DNA from: Bacillota bacterium
GTDB taxonomy: Bacteria > Bacillota > Clostridia > Clostridiales > Clostridiaceae
DNA: 5,140 nucleotides
Reading direction: 5' to 3'
NCBI GenBank assembly: GCA_021779235.1
Contig: JAJYBA010000124.1
Span: 1-5,140 of the forward strand
Positions 1 to 5,140 of the stretch are shown here, piece after piece. The notes beneath the pieces were generated by a model. It saw only the letters and a program-made list of their open reading frames with translations, was not told the origin of the DNA and searched no databases. How positions within the stretch are numbered: the stretch's first letter is position 1; the number at the start of each line of letters is the position of its first letter. The position numbers and the translations under genes were made by a program.

Positions 1-1123
1 ATACTGGTGCAACTGCAGGAACTATAGATTGTGGCAAACAATTAGCTACATTCATTATTCCGAAATCTTTAGCTGTATCCTCTTTATTTGGTAATATTCG
101 AGAAACTAATGCTGTATCTACAGCGCCAAAGCATCCACTACCTAGACTACCAACTATAGATGCAATAAAGAAAATCTGTACACTTGGAATTATATACATG
201 ACTACACCAATTGCCATAATAACACTTGAAATATAAAGAAAGATTTTTTGTTTTTTTGCTTTATCTGATAAAACCCCACCAAAAAGGCTAGTGATAGCTG
301 AAAAGCCTAATCCTGCAATGGATAACAAAGAATAAGTAGCTGTAATTTGTGCTTGATTCATATGCATACGACTTCCAAGCATAACGGTTGTGTATAGCGA
401 AGCACATCCTCCAAGCATTAACAAAAATTTCGATATCCATGCCCAACTAAATTCAGGATATTTTTTAGGACTCGGTACAATTTTTTTAATTTTCTCAGAC
501 AAAGAAATATTATCAGCTTTTTTCACGAACTCTACCTTACCTTCTTGTATTATAAACAAGCTAATAATTGGTCCTATAACTGAAATAAGCGCAAAAGTTA
601 CAAATTTAAAGGTATCACTAGCATTAACAAATATATTTATCAATAACATTCCTAAAGTCATAAATACAGGTATTATAATTCCAAATATACCCGACATAGT
701 ACCACGCTTTGATTCTTCAACTTGTTCTGGAATCAATGCCGTATATGCTGCCCAGCTGAAATTATAAAAAAACTGTGCTGCAGACCAAGCTATTACTATA
801 GCCATAACTGTTTTAGAAAATAAAATTGAAATTATACACAATGAGCCAATAAGTGACCCCAATAAAATCCATATACGTCGTCTTCCAAAAGATATAGTGC
901 TTCTATCACTAATAGCACCTCCAATTGGATTTCCTACTAACGCAAAAATGGCACTAATACCAGCCACTAAGCCATATGAGGTAGCATAATTTTTTGGATC
1001 AATAGACATTACCTTAAGCGGAATTAATAAGGATGCCGTAGTCATGAAACCCATTATCATAAATCCATAGCCAATTACAATACCAGCAGCTAGTCTTTTA
1101 AAAGGTGTTTTAACAATCTCCAT
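1..1123 (-). CDS. MFS transporter, probably sugar/glycoside type (3' end cut by window edge)
   Basis: Twelve-helix membrane carrier of the major facilitator superfamily; the visible 374 residues cover about eleven helices and the C-terminus lies outside the window. Seen: a first-half loop 2-3 motif A with G64, D73, R74 and G80-R81-R82-R83; a degenerate copy in the second half (G282-G283, S286-D287-K288, then K290-K291); a long charged central loop at about 195-222; and the motif DTALVSRILP near 336-345. The last motif resembles the D-x-A-L-V-x-x-x-L-P signature of sugar-related MFS/GPH-like carriers. The start ATG at 1123 follows GGGAGGT (1129-1135) at 5 nt and is the first in-frame ATG of the membrane domain. 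The gene is separated from metY by a terminator, so it is its own transcription unit, with a cre-like site in its leader region. The substrate cannot be read from the sequence. A glycoside is inferred from the neighbouring beta-glucosidase; drug or metabolite export is possible. The MFS assignment is firm. Confidence 0.93.
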   Translation of the reverse strand, partial: MEIVKTPFKRLAAGIVIGYGFMIMGFMTTASLLIPLKVMSIDPKNYATSYGLVAGISAIFALVGNPIGGAISDRSTISFGRRRIWILLGSLIGSLCIISILFSKTVMAIVIAWSAAQFFYNFSWAAYTALIPEQVEESKRGTMSGIFGIIIPVFMTLGMLLINIFVNASDTFKFVTFALISVIGPIISLFIIQEGKVEFVKKADNISLSEKIKKIVPSPKKYPEFSWAWISKFLLMLGGCASLYTTVMLGSRMHMNQAQITATYSLLSIAGLGFSAITSLFGGVLSDKAKKQKIFLYISSVIMAIGVVMYIIPSVQIFFIASIVGSLGSGCFGAVDTALVSRILPNKEDTAKDFGIMNVANCLPQSIVPAVAPV

Positions 1124-1192
1124 AATATACCTCCCATTTTATACTTACTATCATTTACTTATATAACCCCCGCACGGTATAACTTAAACTCA

Positions 1193-1206
1193 TATAAACG
1201 TTTACT
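1193..1206. promoter_or_regulatory. Candidate cre (CcpA catabolite repression) site
   Basis: The sequence TATAAACGTTTACT matches 13 of 14 positions of the Gram-positive cre consensus TGWAARCGYTWNCW; only the second base differs (A for G). Its core TAAACGTTTA (1195-1204) is a perfect 10-bp palindrome. It lies about 70-83 nt upstream of the MFS start codon, downstream of one candidate -10 and overlapping the expected start point of the other, both positions suited to repression. It implies that this carrier is switched off when preferred sugars are present. CcpA binding itself is inferred. Confidence 0.65.
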
Positions 1207-1262
1207 TAATTATTATAAAACACTTTTATTAGTCCGTATTGGCTTTTATTATCCATTATATA

Positions 1263-1285
1263 GTCAAATTTTAGCTAACTTTGAC
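1263..1285. repeat. Inverted repeat GTCAAA-N11-TTTGAC beside the MFS promoter candidate
   Basis: Perfect 6-bp arms at 1263-1268 and 1280-1285 are separated by 11 bp that include the palindrome TTAGCTAA (1271-1278). In the minus direction it sits directly upstream of the TATAAT at 1260-1255, covering the place where a -35 box would be. That position suits a regulator operator. The regulator is unknown; the local AT-richness makes a chance occurrence possible. Confidence 0.35.
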
Positions 1286-1290
1286 GAACT

Positions 1291-1334
1291 TTATAAAAAG
1301 GAGTTAGATTTAATAATCTAACTCCTTTTTATAA
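1291..1334 (-). terminator. Rho-independent terminator of metY, structurally bidirectional
   Basis: A perfect 20-bp stem (arms 1291-1310 and 1315-1334) closes a 4-nt loop, TAAT on the plus strand. The GGAGTTAGATT / AATCTAACTCC core is followed by a TTTTT run in both directions because the A and T runs pair with each other. It begins 16 nt after the metY stop codon, which makes it the metY terminator and insulates the downstream MFS gene. No plus-strand gene reads into it within the window. Confidence 0.9.
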
Positions 1335-1350
1335 ACCTCGCTTAATTTTA

Positions 1351-2619
1351 TTAGTCTTCAAGTTTTTCTAAACTTTGTTTAATATCATTTATTATATCTT
1401 CAATATTTTCTAGACCAACAGAAAGCCTAATCATTCCAGGATTAACTCCTGCAGCAATAAGCTGCTCATCTGTTAACTGCCTGTGAGTAGCACTGGCTGG
1501 ATGAAGTACACAGGTCCTTATGTCGGCTACATGAACCTCATTTGATGCAAGCTTAAGACCATCCATAAACTTGATTGCTGCCTTCTTTCCACCTTTTATT
1601 ATAAACGAAATAACTCCGCTTGTTCCATCTGGTAAATATTTTCGTGCTAAATCATAGTACTTATCACCTTCTAGTCCAGGGTAGCTGACTCTCTCAACCA
1701 TATCACTATTTCTTAAAAATATTGCAACAGCCATAGCGTTTTGGCAATACTGCTTCATTCGGATTGGTAAGGTTTCAAGCCCAAGGTTAAGCAAAAAAGC
1801 AGAGTGTGCTGCTGGATAGGCTCCGAAATCCCTCATAAGCTGCATTCTAGCTTTAACAATATACGCCAATTTCCCAAAATCCTTAGTATATACCACTCCA
1901 TGATAAGATTCATCTGGCATAGTAAATTCAGGATATTTGCCATTATCCCAATTAAAGTTCCCACTGTCAACAATAACGCCTCCAACTTGGAGAGCGTGTC
2001 CATCCATATATTTTGATGTCGAATGAACAACAATATCAGCACCAAAATTTATTGGTTTGCACAAAAGAGGTGTTGCAAAGGTATTATCTATTATAAGTGG
2101 TACATTATTATTATGAGCAACTCTAGCTAATTTTTCTATATCTAAAACAGCTAGTGCAGGATTTGCTAAAGTTTCACCAAATACAGCTCTTGTATTTGGT
2201 TTAAAAGCATTTTTTATTGTTTCTTCATCAGCATCTGCATCTACAAAAATGCATTCTATTCCTAACTTTTTAAGAGTAGTTGAAAACAAATTTACTGTTC
2301 CTCCATATATTGTTGAAGTGCTAATGAAGCTATCACCGCTATTACATAAGTTTAATATAGAAAAAAGGGAGGCCGCCTGACCAGAAGAAGTACACATTGC
2401 CCCTATTCCACCTTCTAAATCTGCAATTTTCTTTTCAACAGCTTCAACAGTTGGATTTGAAAACCTTGAATACATATGTGCTGTTGGCATATCAAATAAT
2501 TGTCCAATATGCTCAGTGGAGTCAAAAACATATGTAGTGCTTTGAACTATCGGCATTACTCTTGGTGCCCCGTTTTCTGGTGTATATCCGGAATGAAGAC
2601 ATTTTGTTTCATCTTTCAT
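1351..2619 (-). CDS. metY: O-acetylhomoserine sulfhydrylase (MetY-type PLP enzyme)
   Basis: Cytosolic pyridoxal-phosphate enzyme of the Cys/Met metabolism family, expected to make homocysteine from O-acetylhomoserine and sulfide in direct-sulfhydrylation methionine synthesis. It has 422 residues, usual for MetY (about 425) and longer than most methionine gamma-lyases or cystathionine synthases (about 380-400). Seen: YSRFSNPT at 50-57 (Y50 and R52 contact the PLP phosphate across the dimer), SSGQAA at 78-83, YGGT at 105-108 (Y105 stacks on PLP), D178 in IIDNTFATP, Schiff-base K203 in HSTSKYMDGH, the MetY-specific insertion near 225-255, KARMQLMRDFGAYPAAHSAF at 256-275, HPASATHRQL, and R398 in RLSVGLE binding the substrate carboxylate. 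The start ATG has AAGGAG 10 nt upstream. A single-gene unit is likely, with its own promoter and terminator. The G107 and the insertion argue against methionine gamma-lyase; O-acetylserine or a dual substrate remains possible. Confidence 0.93.
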   Translation of the reverse strand: MKDETKCLHSGYTPENGAPRVMPIVQSTTYVFDSTEHIGQLFDMPTAHMYSRFSNPTVEAVEKKIADLEGGIGAMCTSSGQAASLFSILNLCNSGDSFISTSTIYGGTVNLFSTTLKKLGIECIFVDADADEETIKNAFKPNTRAVFGETLANPALAVLDIEKLARVAHNNNVPLIIDNTFATPLLCKPINFGADIVVHSTSKYMDGHALQVGGVIVDSGNFNWDNGKYPEFTMPDESYHGVVYTKDFGKLAYIVKARMQLMRDFGAYPAAHSAFLLNLGLETLPIRMKQYCQNAMAVAIFLRNSDMVERVSYPGLEGDKYYDLARKYLPDGTSGVISFIIKGGKKAAIKFMDGLKLASNEVHVADIRTCVLHPASATHRQLTDEQLIAAGVNPGMIRLSVGLENIEDIINDIKQSLEKLED

Positions 2620-2669
2620 GTTGTTCCATCTCCTTAATAATTATATAGTTAATTTGAAATATTAGGAAT

Positions 2670-2678
2670 ATTATACCA
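2670..2678 (-). promoter_or_regulatory. metY promoter: extended -10 element
   Basis: The minus strand reads TGGTATAAT, a perfect TGn-TATAAT extended -10, 50 bp from the metY start codon. There is no good -35 box at 16-18 nt, which an extended -10 can tolerate. The predicted start point near 2663 leaves a leader of only about 44 nt, too short for an S-box riboswitch or a T-box. An AATATT-agg-AATATT repeat (2658-2672) overlaps the -10 and the start point, but in DNA this AT-rich it is weak evidence of an operator. Confidence 0.6.
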
Positions 2679-2679
2679 C

Positions 2680-2710
2680 GCAACTAAGTTTTATACTATA
2701 TCTTTGTTGC
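2680..2710. promoter_or_regulatory. Candidate operator: inverted repeat in the metY/rpiR divergent region
   Basis: Arms GCAACTAAG (2680-2688) and CTTTGTTGC (2702-2710) are complementary at 8 of 9 positions and separated by 13 bp; the arm centres are 22 bp apart, close to two helical turns. The right arm overlaps the -35 box of the rpiR promoter and the left arm lies just upstream of the metY extended -10, so one bound dimer or tetramer could govern both promoters. Autoregulation by the adjacent RpiR-type protein is the natural inference. The half-site is not found upstream of the glucosidase or MFS gene. Confidence 0.45.
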
Positions 2711-2734
2711 ACTAAAACATACATATAATATAAA
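2707..2734 (+). promoter_or_regulatory. Candidate sigma-A promoter of the regulator gene
   Basis: TTGCAC (2707-2712) and TATAAA (2729-2734) are spaced by 16 bp. The predicted start point near 2741 gives a leader of about 22 nt that holds the ribosome binding site. An overlapping TATAAT at 2724-2729 is an alternative -10 but has only 11 bp to the same -35. Confidence 0.5.
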
Positions 2735-2748
2735 ATAGTATTATATGC

Positions 2749-2754
2749 GGAGGT
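2749..2754 (+). promoter_or_regulatory. Ribosome binding site that fixes the regulator start
   Basis: GGAGGT lies 8 nt upstream of the ATG at 2763. An in-frame ATG at 2745 would place this Shine-Dalgarno sequence inside the coding region and has none of its own, so translation should begin at 2763. Confidence 0.85.
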
Positions 2755-2762
2755 GGAATTTA

Positions 2763-3620
2763 ATGATAATAGATAAAATGCAAAATTTAAATAATCTCAC
2801 ATCACAAGAATTTGCTGTTGTAGAATATATTATAGGCCATCCAAAGGATTTATTAAATATGAATGTAACTGAACTAGCAGAAGCAAGCTTTACTAGTCCC
2901 TCCACCGTTATAAGGCTATGTAAAAAGCTAGGTACAAAAGGCTACGCAGACTTAAAATATATTTATGCTTCTGAATATCCTGAAATGATAAAATTCAAAG
3001 AAGCCTTAAAAACAAAACCTTATAATAAAGACAGTACCATAGATGATATTATGCATACAATGCCCCTAATTTATTCAAGGGCAATCGAGCACACGAGAAG
3101 TTTTTTAGATCGTGATACAATAATTAACGTTATTTCTTCTATCAAAGCTTCTAACATAATCGATATTTATGGTGATGGAATAAATTATGATGTGGCAAAA
3201 ATGTTTTGCTATAAGCTAGAGGAAATAGGCGTTCGTGCTGTTGCTCATGATAGTGCGAACTGGAATTATTGTAAACTTTTACAACTGGAGAAAGCAGCTG
3301 CATTTTCCATACTAATTTCTCACACCGGGAAAAATCCTAACATAACCGATACTGCAAGAAGATTAAAAAAATGCGGTATTACTACGCTGTCAATTAGCGG
3401 AAATATAGACCAGCGACTTGCAAAGATTACAGATTATCATATTCATATAATGACTTCTAAAAACACCTTGGAATTTTCCAACGTAATTTTTACGGTATCT
3501 ACTCAATATATACTTGATATAATAGTTGCTTCACTATTAGTTGACAGATACACTATTATTGAAAAGGACATCGACGCTTTAAAGGATGAACGGTATGAAT
3601 GGCAAAGAAACACATTATAA
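2763..3620 (+). CDS. RpiR/MurR-family transcriptional regulator (HTH + SIS)
   Basis: Cytosolic DNA-binding protein that senses a phosphosugar; the family usually controls sugar or amino-sugar catabolic genes beside it. It has 285 residues, normal for the family. Seen: an N-terminal HTH domain at about 1-77 with the helix-turn-helix in VTELAEASFTSPSTVIRLCK (35-54) followed by KLGTKGYADLK (55-65), the family hallmark; a linker at about 78-128; and a SIS domain at about 129-265 with IIDIYGDG (132-139) and ISHTGKN (185-191), where the canonical loop is S-x-S-G-x-T. The changes at 188 and 191 suggest a ligand different from well-studied members. The next gene, on the same strand 132 bp downstream, encodes a 6-phospho-beta-glucosidase, so a beta-glucoside 6-phosphate is the likely effector. 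The start was moved 18 nt downstream of the longest ORF on ribosome-binding-site grounds. Whether it activates or represses cannot be told; no close paralogue name is claimed. Confidence 0.92.
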   Translation: MIIDKMQNLNNLTSQEFAVVEYIIGHPKDLLNMNVTELAEASFTSPSTVIRLCKKLGTKGYADLKYIYASEYPEMIKFKEALKTKPYNKDSTIDDIMHTMPLIYSRAIEHTRSFLDRDTIINVISSIKASNIIDIYGDGINYDVAKMFCYKLEEIGVRAVAHDSANWNYCKLLQLEKAAAFSILISHTGKNPNITDTARRLKKCGITTLSISGNIDQRLAKITDYHIHIMTSKNTLEFSNVIFTVSTQYILDIIVASLLVDRYTIIEKDIDALKDERYEWQRNTL

Positions 3621-3752
3621 CTTCGGTATTTTTTTTCAAAACTTATTTTTGATAAAATGTTTCTTTGGATATTAGCACCATATTACTTCTAAATTATATA
3701 TTAATAAAAAATCTATCTTATAATGTAGTTATATAAAATAGGAGGTGCTAAT
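3621..3752 (+). promoter_or_regulatory. Leader/promoter region of the 6-phospho-beta-glucosidase gene
   Basis: A candidate -10, TATAAT at 3719-3724, would start transcription near 3731, but no good -35 lies 16-18 bp upstream, which suggests activator dependence or a different start. Just after the regulator stop, a cTTCGg tetraloop-like motif (3621-3626) precedes a run of eight T (3629-3636), but its stem has only about four pairs with a bulge, so it is at best a weak terminator. Read-through from the regulator is therefore likely. The ribosome binding site GGAGGT (3741-3746) sits 6 nt before the ATG. Confidence 0.45.
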
Positions 3753-3754
3753 AT
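3669..3754 (+). repeat. Long-range inverted repeat covering the glucosidase start site
   Basis: ATATTAGCACC (3669-3679) is an exact reverse complement of GGTGCTAATAT (3744-3754), with 64 nt between. The right arm contains the last GGT of the Shine-Dalgarno sequence, the spacer and the first two bases of the ATG. In an RNA spanning both arms, the 11-bp duplex could hide the start site. An RNA begun at the 3719-3724 promoter candidate would lack the left arm. The match is seen directly; the regulatory role is inferred. Confidence 0.5.
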
Positions 3755-5140
3755 GTCAACTAGAAGATTTCCAGAAGGATTTTTATGGGGTGGTGCTACT
3801 GCTGCCAATCAAGTAGAAGGTGGTTATAATGAAGGCGGAAAAGGGATTAGTGTTTCAGATTGTGCTAGTCACCATTTAGATGTTGATGTTCGTGATTATA
3901 AAAAACATAACGAAGTTACTACAAGAGATATAGAAGAAGCTTTAAAATCTAATGATTCATCTCTATATCCAAAACGTCATGGTTCGGATTTTTATCATCA
4001 TTATAAAGAAGATATTAAACTATTTGCAGAAATGGGTTTTAAAGTTTATCGTCTTTCCATAGCTTGGACAAGAATATTTCCAAATGGTGATGACTTAGAG
4101 CCAAATGAAGAAGGTCTTAAGTTTTATGATAATGTTTTTGATGAATGTTTAAAATATGGTATAGAACCACTTGTAACAATGTCACACTATGAGCCACCAA
4201 TTAATTTGACCTTAAACTATGATGGCTGGTACTCAAGAGAAGTTATTGAATTTTTCACAAGATATGTAACTACTATATGCACAAGATATAAAAACAAAGT
4301 AAAATACTGGCTTACCTTTAATGAAGTAGACTCTATGATTAGACACCCTTACACCACAGGAGGACTAATTAAAGATAGATTTTTAGGACTAAACTGGAAC
4401 CAAGTAATTTTTCAGGCAATGCATCATCAATTTGTAGCAAGTGCCCTAGCAACAAAAATTTGTCACGAGATTATTCCTGCTTCAAAGGTAGGATGTATGT
4501 TAACCAAACTCACTTACTATCCTTATACTTGTAAACCTGAAGATGTATTAAAAGCCCAGCAAGATATGCGTGCAATTTACTGCTATAGTGACACTCAAGT
4601 TTTTGGGGAATATCCTTCATACTTATTATCAAAATTTAAAAATGAAGGGATTGAAATTGTAAAGGAAGCTAATGATGATGAAATAATGAAGACTTATACT
4701 GTAGATTTTGTTTCCTTCTCATATTATATGTCTTCTTGTACTTCGGCTTCTCCAGAGCTATTAGAAAAGGCTGCTGGAAACACTATACTGGCTATTAAAA
4801 ATCCGTATCTGCCTTCCAGTGATTGGGGCTGGCAAATCGACCCAATAGGACTTAGAATTTCTATGGTAGACCTTTACGACCGTTATCATAAGCCTCTATT
4901 TATAGTTGAAAATGGATTAGGTGCTAAAGATGTACTAAAGGGAGACAACACTATAGATGATCAGTATCGCATTGACTATTTCAAGGCTCATTTTAAATCT
5001 ATGCTGGATGCCATAGAATACGATGGAGTTGAATGTTTAGGTTATACTTCTTGGGGGTGCATAGACTTAGTGTCCGAATCGACAAAGCAAATGTCAAAAC
5101 GCTACGGTTTTATTTATGTAGACTGTGACGATTACGGAAA
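3753..5140 (+). CDS. 6-phospho-beta-glucosidase, GH1 (3' end cut by window edge)
   Basis: Cytosolic retaining glycosidase that hydrolyses 6-phospho-beta-glucosides (phosphorylated cellobiose, salicin, arbutin) to glucose 6-phosphate and an aglycone or glucose. The 462 visible residues nearly fill the family length (about 470-480). Seen: the N-terminal signature FPEGFLWGGATAANQVEGG (6-24), YRLSIAWTRIFPNG (99-112), HYEP (145-148), acid/base E191 in TFNE (188-191), nucleophile E386 in IVENG (384-388), YTSWGCIDLVS (431-441), and KRYGFIYVD (449-457). S441, K449 and Y451 match in spacing the phosphate-binding Ser-Lys-Tyr set of BglA-type enzymes, and the residue after S441 is Glu rather than the Trp of 6-phospho-beta-galactosidase, which favours glucosides. 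No signal peptide. It is probably in one unit with the RpiR-type regulator upstream. No PTS gene is in view; one may follow beyond the edge. It resembles BglA/BglH/AscB, and I do not choose among these symbols. Confidence 0.95.
   Translation, partial: MSTRRFPEGFLWGGATAANQVEGGYNEGGKGISVSDCASHHLDVDVRDYKKHNEVTTRDIEEALKSNDSSLYPKRHGSDFYHHYKEDIKLFAEMGFKVYRLSIAWTRIFPNGDDLEPNEEGLKFYDNVFDECLKYGIEPLVTMSHYEPPINLTLNYDGWYSREVIEFFTRYVTTICTRYKNKVKYWLTFNEVDSMIRHPYTTGGLIKDRFLGLNWNQVIFQAMHHQFVASALATKICHEIIPASKVGCMLTKLTYYPYTCKPEDVLKAQQDMRAIYCYSDTQVFGEYPSYLLSKFKNEGIEIVKEANDDEIMKTYTVDFVSFSYYMSSCTSASPELLEKAAGNTILAIKNPYLPSSDWGWQIDPIGLRISMVDLYDRYHKPLFIVENGLGAKDVLKGDNTIDDQYRIDYFKAHFKSMLDAIEYDGVECLGYTSWGCIDLVSESTKQMSKRYGFIYVDCDDYG

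Larger units (their letters stand above)
1124..1290 (-). promoter_or_regulatory. Upstream region and leader of the MFS gene
   Basis: Gene-free stretch carrying the control signals of the minus-strand MFS gene. Two TATAAT hexamers are seen on the minus strand, at 1260-1255 and 1217-1212. Neither has a good -35 box at 16-18 nt, so the start point cannot be fixed. The upstream one would give a leader of about 125 nt, the other about 80 nt. Between the promoter candidates and the gene lies the cre-like site (1193-1206). A GC-rich patch at 1167-1177 is flanked by two TATAAC copies (1162-1167 and 1178-1183, on the plus strand). I see no riboswitch or T-box consensus. Confidence 0.5.

Noticed and set aside
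390..767. Plus-strand open frame of 125 codons
   Set aside because: It lies wholly antisense to the MFS gene, which shows clear helix and motif structure; it has no ribosome binding site of note and no recognisable domain.
1124..1350. Riboswitch, small RNA or CRISPR repeat in the gap between the MFS gene and metY
   Set aside because: Apart from the terminator, the cre-like site and short repeats, no known structured-RNA consensus or regularly spaced repeat is visible.
1804..2045. Two overlapping 70-codon open frames, one on each strand, inside metY
   Set aside because: Both are shadows of the conserved MetY coding sequence, with no start signals or family features.
2612..2629. Six-codon upstream reading frame beginning at the minus-strand ATG of GGAGATGGAA, overlapping the metY start
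   Set aside because: Its ATG is fused to the Shine-Dalgarno sequence itself, so initiation there is implausible.
3621..3636. Rho-independent terminator after the regulator gene (cTTCGg followed by eight T)
   Set aside because: The stem has only about four pairs with a bulge, too weak to call a terminator.
3636..3652. Hairpin TCAAAA-cttat-TTTTGA downstream of the regulator
   Set aside because: It is short, almost all A-T and has no clean T-tract after it; expected by chance in this base composition.

Overview
The window is AT-rich (about two thirds A+T by eye), uses ATA and AGA codons freely, and has strong GGAGG-type ribosome binding sites. This fits a low-GC Firmicute, most likely a member of the Clostridia. 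That placement is inference; there is no rRNA or other marker gene here.

Layout, left to right. (1) Positions 1-1123, minus strand: a 12-helix MFS transporter, cut by the left edge with 374 residues visible. (2) Positions 1124-1350: its upstream region, holding a good cre-like catabolite repression site, an inverted repeat beside a candidate -10, and a perfect 20-bp hairpin that terminates the next gene. (3) Positions 1351-2619, minus strand: a complete PLP enzyme of the MetY type (O-acetylhomoserine sulfhydrylase). (4) Positions 2620-2762: a compact divergent control region with opposed promoters and a 9-bp inverted repeat (one mismatch). (5) Positions 2763-3620, plus strand: a complete RpiR/MurR-type regulator with HTH and SIS domains. 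(6) Positions 3621-3752: a leader with no convincing terminator, in which an 11-nt segment is exactly complementary to the downstream ribosome binding site and start codon. (7) Positions 3753-5140, plus strand: a GH1 6-phospho-beta-glucosidase, cut by the right edge just short of its end.

How they may work together: the sugar-phosphate-sensing regulator followed by a 6-phospho-beta-glucosidase is a typical catabolic module for phosphorylated beta-glucosides such as cellobiose, salicin or arbutin. The MFS gene, with its cre-like site, could bring in or export a related glycoside, but it does not phosphorylate its cargo, so the phosphate on the hydrolase substrate must come from a PTS or kinase outside the window. 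The metY gene is a sulfur amino-acid gene lying between the sugar genes. It shares a divergent control region with the regulator, so it may be co-regulated or may be only a neighbour.

All four genes belong to known families and I see no mobile element, CRISPR array or RNA gene. I found no clearly new system. The most interesting signals are in the non-coding gaps, above all the possible start-site-sequestering pairing ahead of the glucosidase gene.
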